A stretch of 64,000 nt of DNA from Mycolicibacterium vulneris. Its GTDB lineage: Bacteria; Actinomycetota; Actinomycetes; Mycobacteriales; Mycobacteriaceae. The stretch is from assembly GCF_002104765.1 (NCBI RefSeq), contig NZ_NCXM01000018.1, forward strand, positions 62,001-126,000, read 5' to 3'. The notes under the pieces are model-generated. The model was given only the letters and a program-made list of their open reading frames with translations, did not search any database and had not been told where the DNA came from. The translations under genes and the position numbers were made by a program. Below, one piece after another: positions 9,973 to 17,804 of the stretch (its first letter is position 1; each line of letters begins with the position of its first letter).

Positions 9973-10740
9973 GTGGCGGCCACCGACATCTTCGCGCGCC
10001 GGGCGACGCTGGCCCGCTCTGTGCGGCTGCTGTCGGAATTTCGCTACGAGCAGCCGGATCCGGCCCGCTTCTACGGCGCCCTGGCGGCCGACACCGCGGC
10101 CATGGTGAGCGATCTGTGGCGGGCCGCCCGCAGCGAGCCCCTGTCCGGCCGCACGCTTCTCGACGTCGGCGGCGGGCCGGGTTACTTCGCGGCGGCCTTC
10201 ACCGATGCCGGCGTCCGGTACGTCGGGGTCGAACCCGACCCCAGCGAGATGCACGCCGCCGGGCCGGCGGTTGTCGGCGGAGCCGGCACCTTCGTGCGCG
10301 CGTCGGGAATGACGCTGCCGTTCGCCGACGACTCCGTGGACGTCTGCCTGTCGTCCAACGTCGCCGAGCACGTGCCGCGACCCTGGCAGCTCGGCGCCGA
10401 GATGCTGCGGGTGACCAAGCCGGGCGGGCTGGCCGTGCTGTCCTACACCGTCTGGCTGGGGCCGTTCGGCGGCCACGAGATGGGTCTGACCCACTATCTC
10501 GGCGGTGCCCGCGCCGCCGCCCGCTACGCCCGCAAGCACGGTCATCCGGCCAAAAACCACTACGGGTCGTCGTTGTTCGCGGTGTCGGCGGCCGCGGGCC
10601 TGAACTGGGCCGAGAACACCGGGGCGCTGGTGGCCGCATTTCCCCGCTACCACCCGCGATGGGCCTGGTGGCTGACCGGCGTGCCGATGCTGCGCGAGTT
10701 CCTGGTGAGCAATCTGGTGCTGGTCCTACAACCCCAATAG
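9973..10740 (+). CDS. SAM-dependent methyltransferase (Rv0224c-like)
   Basis: 255 residues, class I Rossmann methyltransferase. Motif I is LLDVGGGPGYF, with the acidic ribose contact in GVEPDPSEMH and the motif IV-like segment DVCLSSNVAEHV. The frame is open further upstream (to 9853), but GTG at 9973 (VAATDIFARR) gives the length and N-terminus of Rv0224c (254 residues). The segment LGPFGGHEMGLTHYLGG is characteristic of this mycobacterial group. Position in the envelope block suggests methylation of a glycan or lipid. The substrate is not evident. Confidence 0.88.
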   Translation: MAATDIFARRATLARSVRLLSEFRYEQPDPARFYGALAADTAAMVSDLWRAARSEPLSGRTLLDVGGGPGYFAAAFTDAGVRYVGVEPDPSEMHAAGPAVVGGAGTFVRASGMTLPFADDSVDVCLSSNVAEHVPRPWQLGAEMLRVTKPGGLAVLSYTVWLGPFGGHEMGLTHYLGGARAAARYARKHGHPAKNHYGSSLFAVSAAAGLNWAENTGALVAAFPRYHPRWAWWLTGVPMLREFLVSNLVLVLQPQ

Positions 10741-10754
10741 TGAAACGTGTTCTC
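10741..10754. promoter_or_regulatory. KstR-like operator upstream of the aldehyde dehydrogenase gene
   Basis: TGAAACGTGTTCTC fits the KstR consensus TnnAACnnGTTnnA at every fixed position except the last. It lies 93 bases before the aldehyde dehydrogenase start. I recall Rv0223c as a member of the KstR cholesterol regulon, which supports the call but was not checked. Confidence 0.5.
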
Positions 10755-10846
10755 GTTTTGCGGCGGCTTGGGTAGGGTGGCGCCCATGCCCGCGGCGACG
10801 ATACACAGGGCAGTGCGATCCGAAAGGGTAGGAGGAGCGGCGGAAC

Positions 10847-12316
10847 ATGACCGACATCAAGACCGAATACGACAAGCTTTTCATCGGCGGCAAGTGGACG
10901 GAGCCGTCAACCTCTGAGGTGATCGAGGTGCGCTGTCCGGCCACCGGCGAGTACTTCGGCAAGGCACCGCTGGCCGCCGCGGCGGACGTCGACGCCGCGG
11001 TCGCCGCGGCGCGCGCGGCCTTCGACAACGGCCCATGGCCGACGACGCCGCCGAAGGAGCGCGCGGCCGTCATCGCCAACGCGGTCAAGCTGATGGAGGA
11101 GCGCAAGGAATTGTTGAGCGCGCTGCTCGCCGGGGAGACCGGCCAGCCGCCGACCACCATCGAGACGATGCACTGGATGGGCTCGATGGGCGCGATGAAC
11201 TTCTTCGCCGGCCCGGCCGTCGACCAGGTCAAGTGGCGCGAGATTCGCAACGGCTCCTACGGCCAGACCATCGTGCACCGCGAGCCGATTGGCGTGGTCG
11301 GCGCGATCGTCGCCTGGAACGTGCCGTTGTTCCTGGCGGTCAACAAGCTGGGCCCGGCGCTGCTGGCCGGCTGCACCGTGGTGCTCAAGCCGGCCGCCGA
11401 AACCCCTTTGACCACAAACGCTTTGGCGGACATCTTCGCCGAGGCCGGGCTGCCCGAGGGCGTGCTGTCGGTGGTGCCCGGCGGCATCGAGACCGGCCAG
11501 GCGCTGACCTCTAACCCGGACGTCGACCTGTTCACGTTCACCGGCAGCTCCGGCGTCGGCAAGGAGATCGGCCGTCGCGCCGCGGAAATGCTCAAGCCGT
11601 GCACGCTGGAGCTCGGCGGTAAGTCGGCGGCCATCGTCCTCGAGGACGTCGACCTGGCCTCGACGATCCCGATGCTGGTGTTCTCCGGGATCATGAACAC
11701 CGGGCAGGCCTGCGTAGGCCAGACCCGCATCCTGGCTCCCCGCTCGCGCTACGACGAAATCGTCAACGCCGTAAGCGAATTCGTCCAGGCCCTGCCGGTC
11801 GGACCGCCGTCGGACCCGGCCGCCCAGATCGGATCGCTTATCTCGGAGAAGCAGCGCGCCCGCGTCGAGGGCTACATCGCCAAGGGCATCGAGGAAGGCG
11901 CCCGGCTGGTGTGCGGCGGTGGCCGTCCCGAGGGGCTGGACAACGGATTCTTCGTCCAGCCAACGGTTTTCGCCGACGTCGACAACAAGATGACGATCGC
12001 CCAGGAGGAGATCTTCGGGCCGGTGCTGAGCATCATCCCGTTCGACACCGAGGAGGACGCGATCAAGATCGCCAACGACTCGGCCTACGGGTTGGCCGGC
12101 AGCGTGTGGACCACCGACATCCCCAAGGGCATCGCGATCTCGGAGAAGATCCGCACCGGCACTTACGCCATCAACTGGTACGCGTTCGACCCGTGCTGCC
12201 CGTTCGGCGGCTACAAGAATTCCGGCATCGGCCGCGAGAACGGGCCGGAGGGCGTCGAGCACTTCACGCAGCAGAAGAGCGTGCTGATGCCGATGGGCTA
12301 CACCGTCGAGAGCTGA
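10847..12316 (+). CDS. NAD(P)-dependent aldehyde dehydrogenase (Rv0223c-like)
   Basis: 489 residues, full-length ALDH. The general base is Glu255 in LELGGKSA and the catalytic thiol Cys289 in GQACVGQTR. The cofactor loop is FTGSSGVGKEI. A strong GGAGGAG site precedes the ATG. It oxidises an aldehyde to the acid. A KstR-like box upstream points to a steroid-derived or alkyl aldehyde (inference). A 13-bp-arm hairpin follows the stop and probably ends transcription. Confidence 0.92.
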   Translation: MTDIKTEYDKLFIGGKWTEPSTSEVIEVRCPATGEYFGKAPLAAAADVDAAVAAARAAFDNGPWPTTPPKERAAVIANAVKLMEERKELLSALLAGETGQPPTTIETMHWMGSMGAMNFFAGPAVDQVKWREIRNGSYGQTIVHREPIGVVGAIVAWNVPLFLAVNKLGPALLAGCTVVLKPAAETPLTTNALADIFAEAGLPEGVLSVVPGGIETGQALTSNPDVDLFTFTGSSGVGKEIGRRAAEMLKPCTLELGGKSAAIVLEDVDLASTIPMLVFSGIMNTGQACVGQTRILAPRSRYDEIVNAVSEFVQALPVGPPSDPAAQIGSLISEKQRARVEGYIAKGIEEGARLVCGGGRPEGLDNGFFVQPTVFADVDNKMTIAQEEIFGPVLSIIPFDTEEDAIKIANDSAYGLAGSVWTTDIPKGIAISEKIRTGTYAINWYAFDPCCPFGGYKNSGIGRENGPEGVEHFTQQKSVLMPMGYTVES

Positions 12317-12329
12317 CGCTCGCGCGCGT

Positions 12330-12385
12330 CGAACGTGCACTCATGGCGAAATTTCCGTCGATTTTTCGCCGCGAGTGCACGTTCG
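12330..12385. repeat. Long palindromic intergenic element / terminator
   Basis: Arms CGAACGTGCACTC (12330-12342) and GAGTGCACGTTCG (12373-12385) are perfectly complementary. An inner GGCGAAA / TTTCGCC pair extends the stem. It starts 14 bases after the aldehyde dehydrogenase stop. I recall this type of hairpin as a dispersed intergenic element in slow-growing mycobacteria. Termination is the likely local role. Confidence 0.65.
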
Positions 12386-12442
12386 GCGTTGTGCGGCCGG
12401 CAAAGTTCAACCGTTCGGATGAGTCGGCGCGGGTGGTCACCC

Positions 12443-12589
12443 ATGCCGGAACGTGCGGTGCCCCTGATCGCGGGCGGACCCGAGGTGATCGACAGGGGCA
12501 CGTGTACCGCGGCACATCCGGCCCCACTGCTCTTCGTGCACGGCGCCTGGCATGGCGCGTGGTGCTGGGACGAGCACCTTCTGGATTAG
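12443..12589 (+). pseudogene. Alpha/beta hydrolase remnant (N-terminal fragment)
   Basis: The frame from ATG at 12443 encodes 48 residues ending LLFVHGAWHGAWCWDEHLLD, the oxyanion-hole start of an alpha/beta hydrolase, then a TAG at 12587-12589. The frame continues a further 17 codons (FAHDHPPSE...) before another stop. No nucleophile elbow, acid or histidine region follows. It looks like the leftover 5' end of a deleted gene. Confidence 0.6.
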
Positions 12590-12631
12590 TTCGCCCACGA
12601 CCATCCGCCCAGTGAAGCGGAGTTTGTAGAG

Positions 12632-12651
12632 ATTATGCAATAGAGCATAAT
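12632..12651. promoter_or_regulatory. Perfect palindrome, probable TetR operator
   Basis: ATTATGC-AATAGA-GCATAAT is a perfect 7-bp inverted repeat in an AT-rich stretch, unusual in this GC-rich DNA. It lies upstream of a short ORF and a TetR gene. Confidence 0.5.
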
Positions 12652-12673
12652 TTTGCTCTCTTTTCGCGGCCGT

Positions 12674-12727
12674 AAGTGCGGATCCCAACCAGGTCGGACG
12701 CCGATTCATGCGGCGTACGTCGCACTT
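12674..12727. other. Nested inverted repeats upstream of the TetR gene
   Basis: An outer pair AAGTGCG (12674) / CGCACTT (12721) encloses an inner ACGCCG (12698) / CGGCGT (12711) hairpin with a 7-base loop. It may be a terminator for the upstream remnant, a leader structure or a degraded repeat. No gene is visible here. Confidence 0.35.
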
Positions 12728-12759
12728 TGTCTGAGAAATTGCTTAATTTACAGATGTCT

Positions 12760-12779
12760 TATATGGTTCATAGCATAAT
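12760..12779. promoter_or_regulatory. Second, degenerate copy of the palindrome
   Basis: GCATAAT at 12773-12779 repeats exactly the right half of the 12632 palindrome. The left half (TATATGG) matches only four of seven bases. Same 20-bp spacing. It lies 30 bases before the short ORF, where a promoter is expected. Confidence 0.35.
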
Positions 12780-12809
12780 CAAGGGGCGTACATAGGCCGG
12801 GAGAACATC

Positions 12810-12941
12810 ATGTGGATCATCGAGCTCAACGTCGCCGGCTATCAATTCACCCGCGAGGTGCCAGACTTGCGGCACCGCACATTCCGCTTCAGCCCACGTC
12901 ACATGCACTGGCCGGCGTTGCGGCACTCGCACGCTGCATGA
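12810..12941 (+). CDS. Small ORF (43 aa) preceding the TetR gene
   Basis: ATG at 12810 follows GGGAGAAC at good spacing and opens 43 codons beginning MWIIELNVAGYQFTREVPD and ending in a His/Arg-rich tail. It lies just after the operator-like palindromes and 24 bases before the TetR start, so the two could share a transcript. I recognise no family. It may be a real small protein, a leader peptide, or chance. The good ribosome site is the main support. Confidence 0.4.
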   Translation: MWIIELNVAGYQFTREVPDLRHRTFRFSPRHMHWPALRHSHAA

Positions 12942-12965
12942 CCCCGGCCATTGGGAGATACGCAC

Positions 12966-13634
12966 GTGCCGACTATCGGTGAGGCAGCGCCGGAGCAGAC
13001 CCCGACGAAACGCGGGGGCACCCGGACGAAGATGCTGGCGAGCGCCGCCGAGGTGATGCGCGAACGCGGGGCGGCGGGCGTCACCATCGACGCGGTGCTC
13101 GCCCGCAGCGGCGCCCCACGCGGCTCGGTGTACTACCACTTTCCCGACGGACGCAACCAGATCCTGACCGAAGCGCTGCGCTACTCCGGCGACGCCATCA
13201 CCGCCATGATCGACGACGCCGCCGGGCGGGGCGCCCGGGTGTTGTTGCAAGAGTTCGTCGGATTCTGGGAGCGGTTGCTCACCGAAGGCGGATTCACCGC
13301 AGGCTGTCCGGTCGTGGCGGCGGCGATCGGCTGTTCGGACGACGACGGCCCCAAGCTCTCCACCGAGGCCGGCGCTATCTTGGGCCGCTGGTGCACCGCG
13401 CTCACCCGCGCGTTCGTCACCGACGGTTTCGACGACGCCGACGCCGCGTCGCTGGCCGTCATGTCGATCGCCGCGCTGGAGGGCGCCATCGTGCTCTCCC
13501 GCTCCACCCGCAACGCGGGCCCACTACACCAGGTGGGCGAGCAGCTCGAATTCCTGATCAAGGCAAAGGAATTCGTGGCCCGGAACAAGATTCCGGGAAA
13601 GCAGGGTGCCGCCCGCTCAGTCGCTGGCAGGTAG
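12966..13634 (+). CDS. TetR-family transcriptional regulator
   Basis: 222 residues from GTG 12966, behind GGGAGA; a TTG at 12951 is possible but would lose that site. The N-terminal helix-turn-helix is clear (KMLASAAEVM ... IDAVLARSGAPRGSVYYHF). The C-terminal region, with FTAGCPVVAAAI, resembles the LmrA/YxaF-type ligand domain also seen in the regulator at 54884. It probably represses itself through the palindromes at 12632 and 12760. Its 3' end overlaps by 18 bases the convergent 98-aa gene, so control of the ligase operon is possible. Confidence 0.88.
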   Translation: MPTIGEAAPEQTPTKRGGTRTKMLASAAEVMRERGAAGVTIDAVLARSGAPRGSVYYHFPDGRNQILTEALRYSGDAITAMIDDAAGRGARVLLQEFVGFWERLLTEGGFTAGCPVVAAAIGCSDDDGPKLSTEAGAILGRWCTALTRAFVTDGFDDADAASLAVMSIAALEGAIVLSRSTRNAGPLHQVGEQLEFLIKAKEFVARNKIPGKQGAARSVAGR

Positions 13635-13913
13635 CGGCTTGACCTCTTTGAGCTGCAGGGCGGTCTGCCCGATGCTCAGGCTCCCCGCGCCCGGCTTGGT
13701 CACCAGCACCTCGGCACCGGCGTCGTCGACGTAGCGCTTACCCATGACCGTGCCGTCGGCGAACGCCGGGTCCAATTCGCCCGACCGCTCGCCGCCGACC
13801 GGCACCATCGGCGCACCGCCGCAGCGCAGGTCGTCCAGGCTGTCGGCACTTCTGACGACGATCACCTGCGTGTCACAGACCTGGCTGGCGAGACGAGTTC
13901 CGTTCTTGATCAT
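13617..13913 (-). CDS. Conserved small protein paired with an AMP ligase
   Basis: 98 residues starting MIKNGTRLASQVCDTQVIVV, with one CGGAPM motif, a KRYVDDAGAEVLVTK beta segment and a KPLPASD end. The ATG at 13913 lies 20 bases after the ligase stop, and the same strand and spacing mark an operon. I recall similar short proteins beside acyl-CoA synthetases in other actinobacteria, but know no function. The two cysteines (CDT, RCGG) could bind metal; this is inference. Confidence 0.7.
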   Translation of the reverse strand: MIKNGTRLASQVCDTQVIVVRSADSLDDLRCGGAPMVPVGGERSGELDPAFADGTVMGKRYVDDAGAEVLVTKPGAGSLSIGQTALQLKEVKPLPASD

Positions 13914-13933
13914 TGATTTCCGTCCTTGATCGC

Positions 13934-15469
13934 TTACTGCTGGGCCGTCCGACGCGCAATCGGAGTGAGGGTCTGGATGATCTCCCGCCGCAAGACCTTG
14001 CCGGTAGCGGTGGTGGGCAGCTCGTCGCGAAACACTACCTCGTCGGGGGTGCGCGAACCCCGCAAACTCTTGCGGACGAATTCCCGCAATTCTTCGGGGT
14101 CGGGCTCCACGCCCGCCGCCGGCACCACGACCGCGACGATCGCCTGCCCCCACTGCGGGTCCTCGACACCGACCACTGCGACATCACGCACGTGGGGATG
14201 CTCGACCAGGACCTCTTCGAGCTCGGCGGGCGCGATGTTCTCGCCGCCGCGGATGATAGTGTCGTCGCTGCGCCCGCCGATGAACAGGTAGCCCTCGTCG
14301 TCGAGCATGGCGATGTCCTTGGTGGGGAACCAGCCGTTCTTGTCGAGCACCGAACCGATTCCGGTGTAGCGGCCCGATACCTGCTCGCCCCGTACGAACA
14401 GCTCGCCGGTCTCACCCGGCGGCAGCACATTGCCGGCCTCGTCGCGGATCTGCAGCTCGATGCCCGCCACCGCCTGGCCGACCGAGCCCAGCCGGCGGGC
14501 CCAGCGTTTCTGGTCGGGGCCCTCCGCCGCCTGCGCCGCGCGATGGTCGTCCGGCGTCAACACCGCAATCGTCGAGCTGGTCTCGGTCAGGCCGTAGGCG
14601 TTGACGAAGCCCACGTTGGGCAGCAGCTCGAGCGCGCGGCGGACCAGCGGCAGCCCCACCTTCGAGCCGCCGTAGGCCAGGTTGCGCAGCGACGGCAGCT
14701 CGATGGCCGACCCATCGCCGTTCTCCAGCACGGTGATGATGCGATCCAGCATGGTCGGCACCACCGTCGCGGTGGTGACGTTCTCGGCGTTGATCAGCCG
14801 AACCCATTCCTGCGCATCGAAATTCGGCAGGTACACCATCTTGCGGCCCGCATACAGATTCGACAGCGCGGCGCTGACCCCCGCGATGTGGTACGGCGGC
14901 ACGCAGATCAGGGCGGCGTCGGTGTCGGAGGCCGCCCCGAATTCGACGGTCCCGGTGACGTAACTGGTCAGGTTGTTGTGCGAGAGTTCGACGGCCTTGG
15001 GCTGGGACGTGGTGCCCGAGGTGAACAGCACGATCGCGACGGAGTCCGGGTCCGGGAACGCGAGACCTTCAGTGGCCGGCTCGGCGGTGCGCGCGGCCGC
15101 CAAAAAGTCGTCGGAGACCATCACCCGGTCCGACACGTCGCCGACCGCGTCGCGGTAGCGGCTGTCGACGATCACCAACGGGTCGGGCAGCCGCTCGATC
15201 AGCGCCCGGATTCCCTCGGCGGAGAGCCGGTAATTGATCGGCGTGAAGGCCACCCCGGCGCGCGCCGCGGCGAAGATCAGCACCGGCAGCATCGCGCCGC
15301 CCGTGCCGACGTACGCGACGTGCTTGGCGTTCGACGCGACGATCACGCCCGCGCCGCCGTCGGCGAGATCGTTGAGCTGTTGCGTTGTCAGCCGCAGGTC
15401 TCCAGACACCACCGCGGTGCGCTCGGCGTCACCCGACGCGGCCATCTCGAGCAGCAGCGAAATGCTCAT
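13934..15469 (-). CDS. AMP-binding acyl-CoA/aryl-CoA ligase
   Basis: 511 residues. The adenylation loop is VLFTSGTTSQPKAVE, with NAYGLTETSS, then GRSDDTIIRGGENIAP at the domain hinge and TATGKVLRRE with the C-terminal catalytic lysine. It activates a carboxylic acid to its CoA thioester. A GGAGAAAG site precedes the ATG. First gene of an operon with the 98-aa protein. Divergent from the MIP channel gene, sharing a 234-base region that holds a 16-bp palindrome. Substrate unknown. Confidence 0.88.
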   Translation of the reverse strand: MSISLLLEMAASGDAERTAVVSGDLRLTTQQLNDLADGGAGVIVASNAKHVAYVGTGGAMLPVLIFAAARAGVAFTPINYRLSAEGIRALIERLPDPLVIVDSRYRDAVGDVSDRVMVSDDFLAAARTAEPATEGLAFPDPDSVAIVLFTSGTTSQPKAVELSHNNLTSYVTGTVEFGAASDTDAALICVPPYHIAGVSAALSNLYAGRKMVYLPNFDAQEWVRLINAENVTTATVVPTMLDRIITVLENGDGSAIELPSLRNLAYGGSKVGLPLVRRALELLPNVGFVNAYGLTETSSTIAVLTPDDHRAAQAAEGPDQKRWARRLGSVGQAVAGIELQIRDEAGNVLPPGETGELFVRGEQVSGRYTGIGSVLDKNGWFPTKDIAMLDDEGYLFIGGRSDDTIIRGGENIAPAELEEVLVEHPHVRDVAVVGVEDPQWGQAIVAVVVPAAGVEPDPEELREFVRKSLRGSRTPDEVVFRDELPTTATGKVLRREIIQTLTPIARRTAQQ

Positions 15470-15619
15470 CCTGGATCTTTCTCCGGTATCAACGCGTTAC
15501 AAAGCTGACCAAAAGTGTCATGCCCGACTGTAGTTTAGATCACGCAACTATCTTGCGGCCCAGCACCGTCAGCCCTTCGCATCGCCCGAGCGTGCGGGCG
15601 AGGTTTACCCGCAGCTGAC

Positions 15620-15635
15620 GGTGGGTTAACCCACC
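15620..15635. promoter_or_regulatory. Perfect 16-bp palindrome upstream of the MIP channel gene
   Basis: GGTGGGTTAACCCACC is fully self-complementary. It lies 68 bases before the channel start and 150 bases before the divergent ligase start, so it is a candidate operator for either or both. The protein that binds is unknown. Confidence 0.45.
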
Positions 15636-15703
15636 CCGAAGCCCGCCCGGGCCGCCACTGCAGGCGCCCGACGGCGTAGACCGCCGACCCAGTTGGGAAC
15701 CAC

Positions 15704-16717
15704 GTGGAATCGACATCGACAACCCTGGAAGAACAGACCCGGGTCACCGCCACGACGATGACCAGACTGCGCGCCGGGCTGCCCGGCGCCATGCTCGCCG
15801 AGTTCTTCGGCACCTTCATCCTGCTGCTGCTCGGACTCGGCACCTGCGCGCTCAACGTCGTCGGGTTGCCCGGGTCGGGCCGGCAGAGCGTGCCGTTCGG
15901 CCCGGCGAACTGGCTGATCATCGTGTTCGGCTGGGCGTTCGCGGTGATGCTCGCGGCCTACGTCGCCGGTGGTATCAGCGGTGCGCATCTGAACCCGGCG
16001 GTGACGCTGGCCTTCGCTGTGGCGCGAAAGTTCGACTGGCGCAACGTCATTCCGTACTGGGTCGCCCAGCTGCTCGGGGCGTTCAGCGCCGCGGCGGCGG
16101 TGTACGCCGTCTACGGCTCGGCCATCGACAGCTACAACGCGGCCAACCACCTGAGCAGGCCGGAGTCACAGGACACCTACTCGATCTTCGCGACGTTTCC
16201 CGCCCAGTACTTCCACGGCGGCTACCTGGGACCGCTGGTGGACCAGCTGGTCGGGACCGCCATCCTGGTGGCCCTGATCGCCGCGCTGATCGACCACCGC
16301 AACCAGGCGCCGGCGGGCAACATGGCGCCGCTGATCATCGGCTTCGTCGTCGCGGTGATCGGGTGCTCGTACGGGACCAACGCCGGCTACGCGCTCAACC
16401 CCGCTCGCGATCTGGGACCGCGCGTGTTCACCTACTTCATGGGCTGGGGAAAGCTGGCCTTCTCCGGCGATTACGGCGGGACCACGCAGTACTGGTGGAT
16501 CCCGATCGTCGGCCCCTTGGTCGGCGCCGTGATCGGCATCTTCCTCTACGACTTCTTCATCGGCCACGTGCTGGATGCGCGCGCGACCATGTTGCTGACC
16601 CCGGAGCCGGGTCTGGCACCGCCGCCGACCACCGATGCCGCATCGAGGGTGGCCGGCCCCGTCACCGCCGAGGACAGCGCGGAAAGCTCAGCGGCAGAAG
16701 AGGATCGAGCCGCTTAG
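15704..16717 (+). CDS. MIP-family channel (aquaglyceroporin-like)
   Basis: 337 residues, six membrane segments with both half-helix signatures: HLNPAVTL and ALNPARDLGPR. The Asp after the second NPAR is the usual mark of glycerol facilitators rather than water-only channels. A hydrophilic N-terminal extension (about 25 residues) and an Ala/Glu-rich C-terminal tail (about 50 residues) flank the core. The GTG start follows GGGAAC. It likely moves glycerol or similar small solutes. I recall no MIP protein in M. tuberculosis, so this is an accessory gene relative to that species. Confidence 0.88.
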   Translation: MESTSTTLEEQTRVTATTMTRLRAGLPGAMLAEFFGTFILLLLGLGTCALNVVGLPGSGRQSVPFGPANWLIIVFGWAFAVMLAAYVAGGISGAHLNPAVTLAFAVARKFDWRNVIPYWVAQLLGAFSAAAAVYAVYGSAIDSYNAANHLSRPESQDTYSIFATFPAQYFHGGYLGPLVDQLVGTAILVALIAALIDHRNQAPAGNMAPLIIGFVVAVIGCSYGTNAGYALNPARDLGPRVFTYFMGWGKLAFSGDYGGTTQYWWIPIVGPLVGAVIGIFLYDFFIGHVLDARATMLLTPEPGLAPPPTTDAASRVAGPVTAEDSAESSAAEEDRAA

Positions 16718-16718
16718 C

Positions 16719-16890
16719 GGCGATCGCAAGGGCAGCCGTGGCGATCGCAAGGGCAGCCGTGGCGATCGCAAGCGCGGCCGTGGCGATCGCAAGCGCGGCC
16801 GTGGCGATCGCAAGCGCGGCGTAGCCGGGCGCAGCGGGTCGCCACTACAGGGCGTAGCCGCGCGCAGCGGGTCGCCGCCATCGGGCTTAG
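16719..16890. repeat. REP/MIRU-like tandem repeat, locus A
   Basis: Five copies of a 21-base unit (GGCGATCGCAAGsGCrGCCG plus T) begin at 16719, 16740, 16761, 16782 and 16803. They lead into CGGCGTAGCCGGGCGCAGC and GGGTCGCCAC, so GTGGCGA and TCGCCAC can pair across the element. It starts one base after the channel stop TAG and ends beside the echA1 stop, filling the convergent gap. A related half-copy follows (16852-16880). Confidence 0.8.
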
Positions 16891-16891
16891 G

Positions 16892-17677
16892 TCAGGTGCC
16901 CGTCCACTTGGGCGGGCGCTTCTCCGCGAAGGCGATCGCGCCCTCCTTGGCGTCGTTGGAAGAGAACACCGGAGTCAGCAGCTTGTTCTGCTCGGCGAAC
17001 ATCTCCTCGGGGCTCCAGCCGCGGGACTCCACGATGATCCGCTTGGTGGCGGCCACCGCGAGCGGCCCGTTCGCCGCGATCTTTTCGGCCAGCTCGATCG
17101 CGGCGTCCAGCGCGCCGCCGGGGTCGGCCAGCACGTTGACCATGCCCAGCGCGTGCGCCCGCTCGGCGCTCAGGTTTTCACCGGTCAGCGCCAGTTCCAT
17201 GGCGATCGCGGACGGGATGCGCTGCGGTAGCCGCAGCAATCCGCCGCCGCCGGCGACCAGGCCACGCTTGACCTCCGGAATGCCGAACGCCGAGTCCTTC
17301 GAGGCCACGATCAGGTCGGTGGCCAGCGCCAGCTCGGTGCCACCGGCCAGCGCGTAGCCCTCGACCGCCGCGATCAGCGGCTTGACCGGGGGACGCTCGG
17401 TGAAGCCCATGCCGCGGCCCTCGACGATGGGAAGCTCGCCGCGGGCGAAGGCCTTGAGATCCATGCCCGCGCAGAACGAGCCGCCCGCCCCGGTGAGGAT
17501 CCCCACCGAGAGGCCGGTCTCGTTGTCGAGCCGATCAACGGCGGCGGCCAGGCCGTTGGCCACCGCGGAGTTGACCGCGTTCTTGGCCTTCGGCCGGTTG
17601 ATCGTGATGATGAGGATTCGATCCCGTTGTTCGACCAGAACTTCGGGTTCGTTGGCTTCGTCGTTCCCAGTGCTCAC
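16892..17677 (-). CDS. echA1: Enoyl-CoA hydratase/isomerase
   Basis: 261 residues, crotonase fold. Oxyanion-hole segments are FCAGMDLKAF and the GYALAGGTELALA region. The end RPPKWTGT matches Rv0222 (EchA1). I place the start at GTG 17677, because AGGAG lies 11 bases upstream of it but only 2 bases from the earlier GTG at 17686. Expected role: hydration or isomerisation of an enoyl-CoA in fatty acid oxidation. The usual catalytic glutamate pair is not both evident, so the exact reaction is open. Confidence 0.88.
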   Translation of the reverse strand: MSTGNDEANEPEVLVEQRDRILIITINRPKAKNAVNSAVANGLAAAVDRLDNETGLSVGILTGAGGSFCAGMDLKAFARGELPIVEGRGMGFTERPPVKPLIAAVEGYALAGGTELALATDLIVASKDSAFGIPEVKRGLVAGGGGLLRLPQRIPSAIAMELALTGENLSAERAHALGMVNVLADPGGALDAAIELAEKIAANGPLAVAATKRIIVESRGWSPEEMFAEQNKLLTPVFSSNDAKEGAIAFAEKRPPKWTGT

Positions 17678-17804
17678 GTGCCGCACAGCTCCTTCGGTAG
17701 GGGTGGCTGCTATCGGACCGATGGTAACGGTCGGCGGAAATGGCGTTAACGTCCCCCGAGACCCCGCTTACCGCCGAATCCGATTCCTTACCGACGCGCG
17801 CCGA

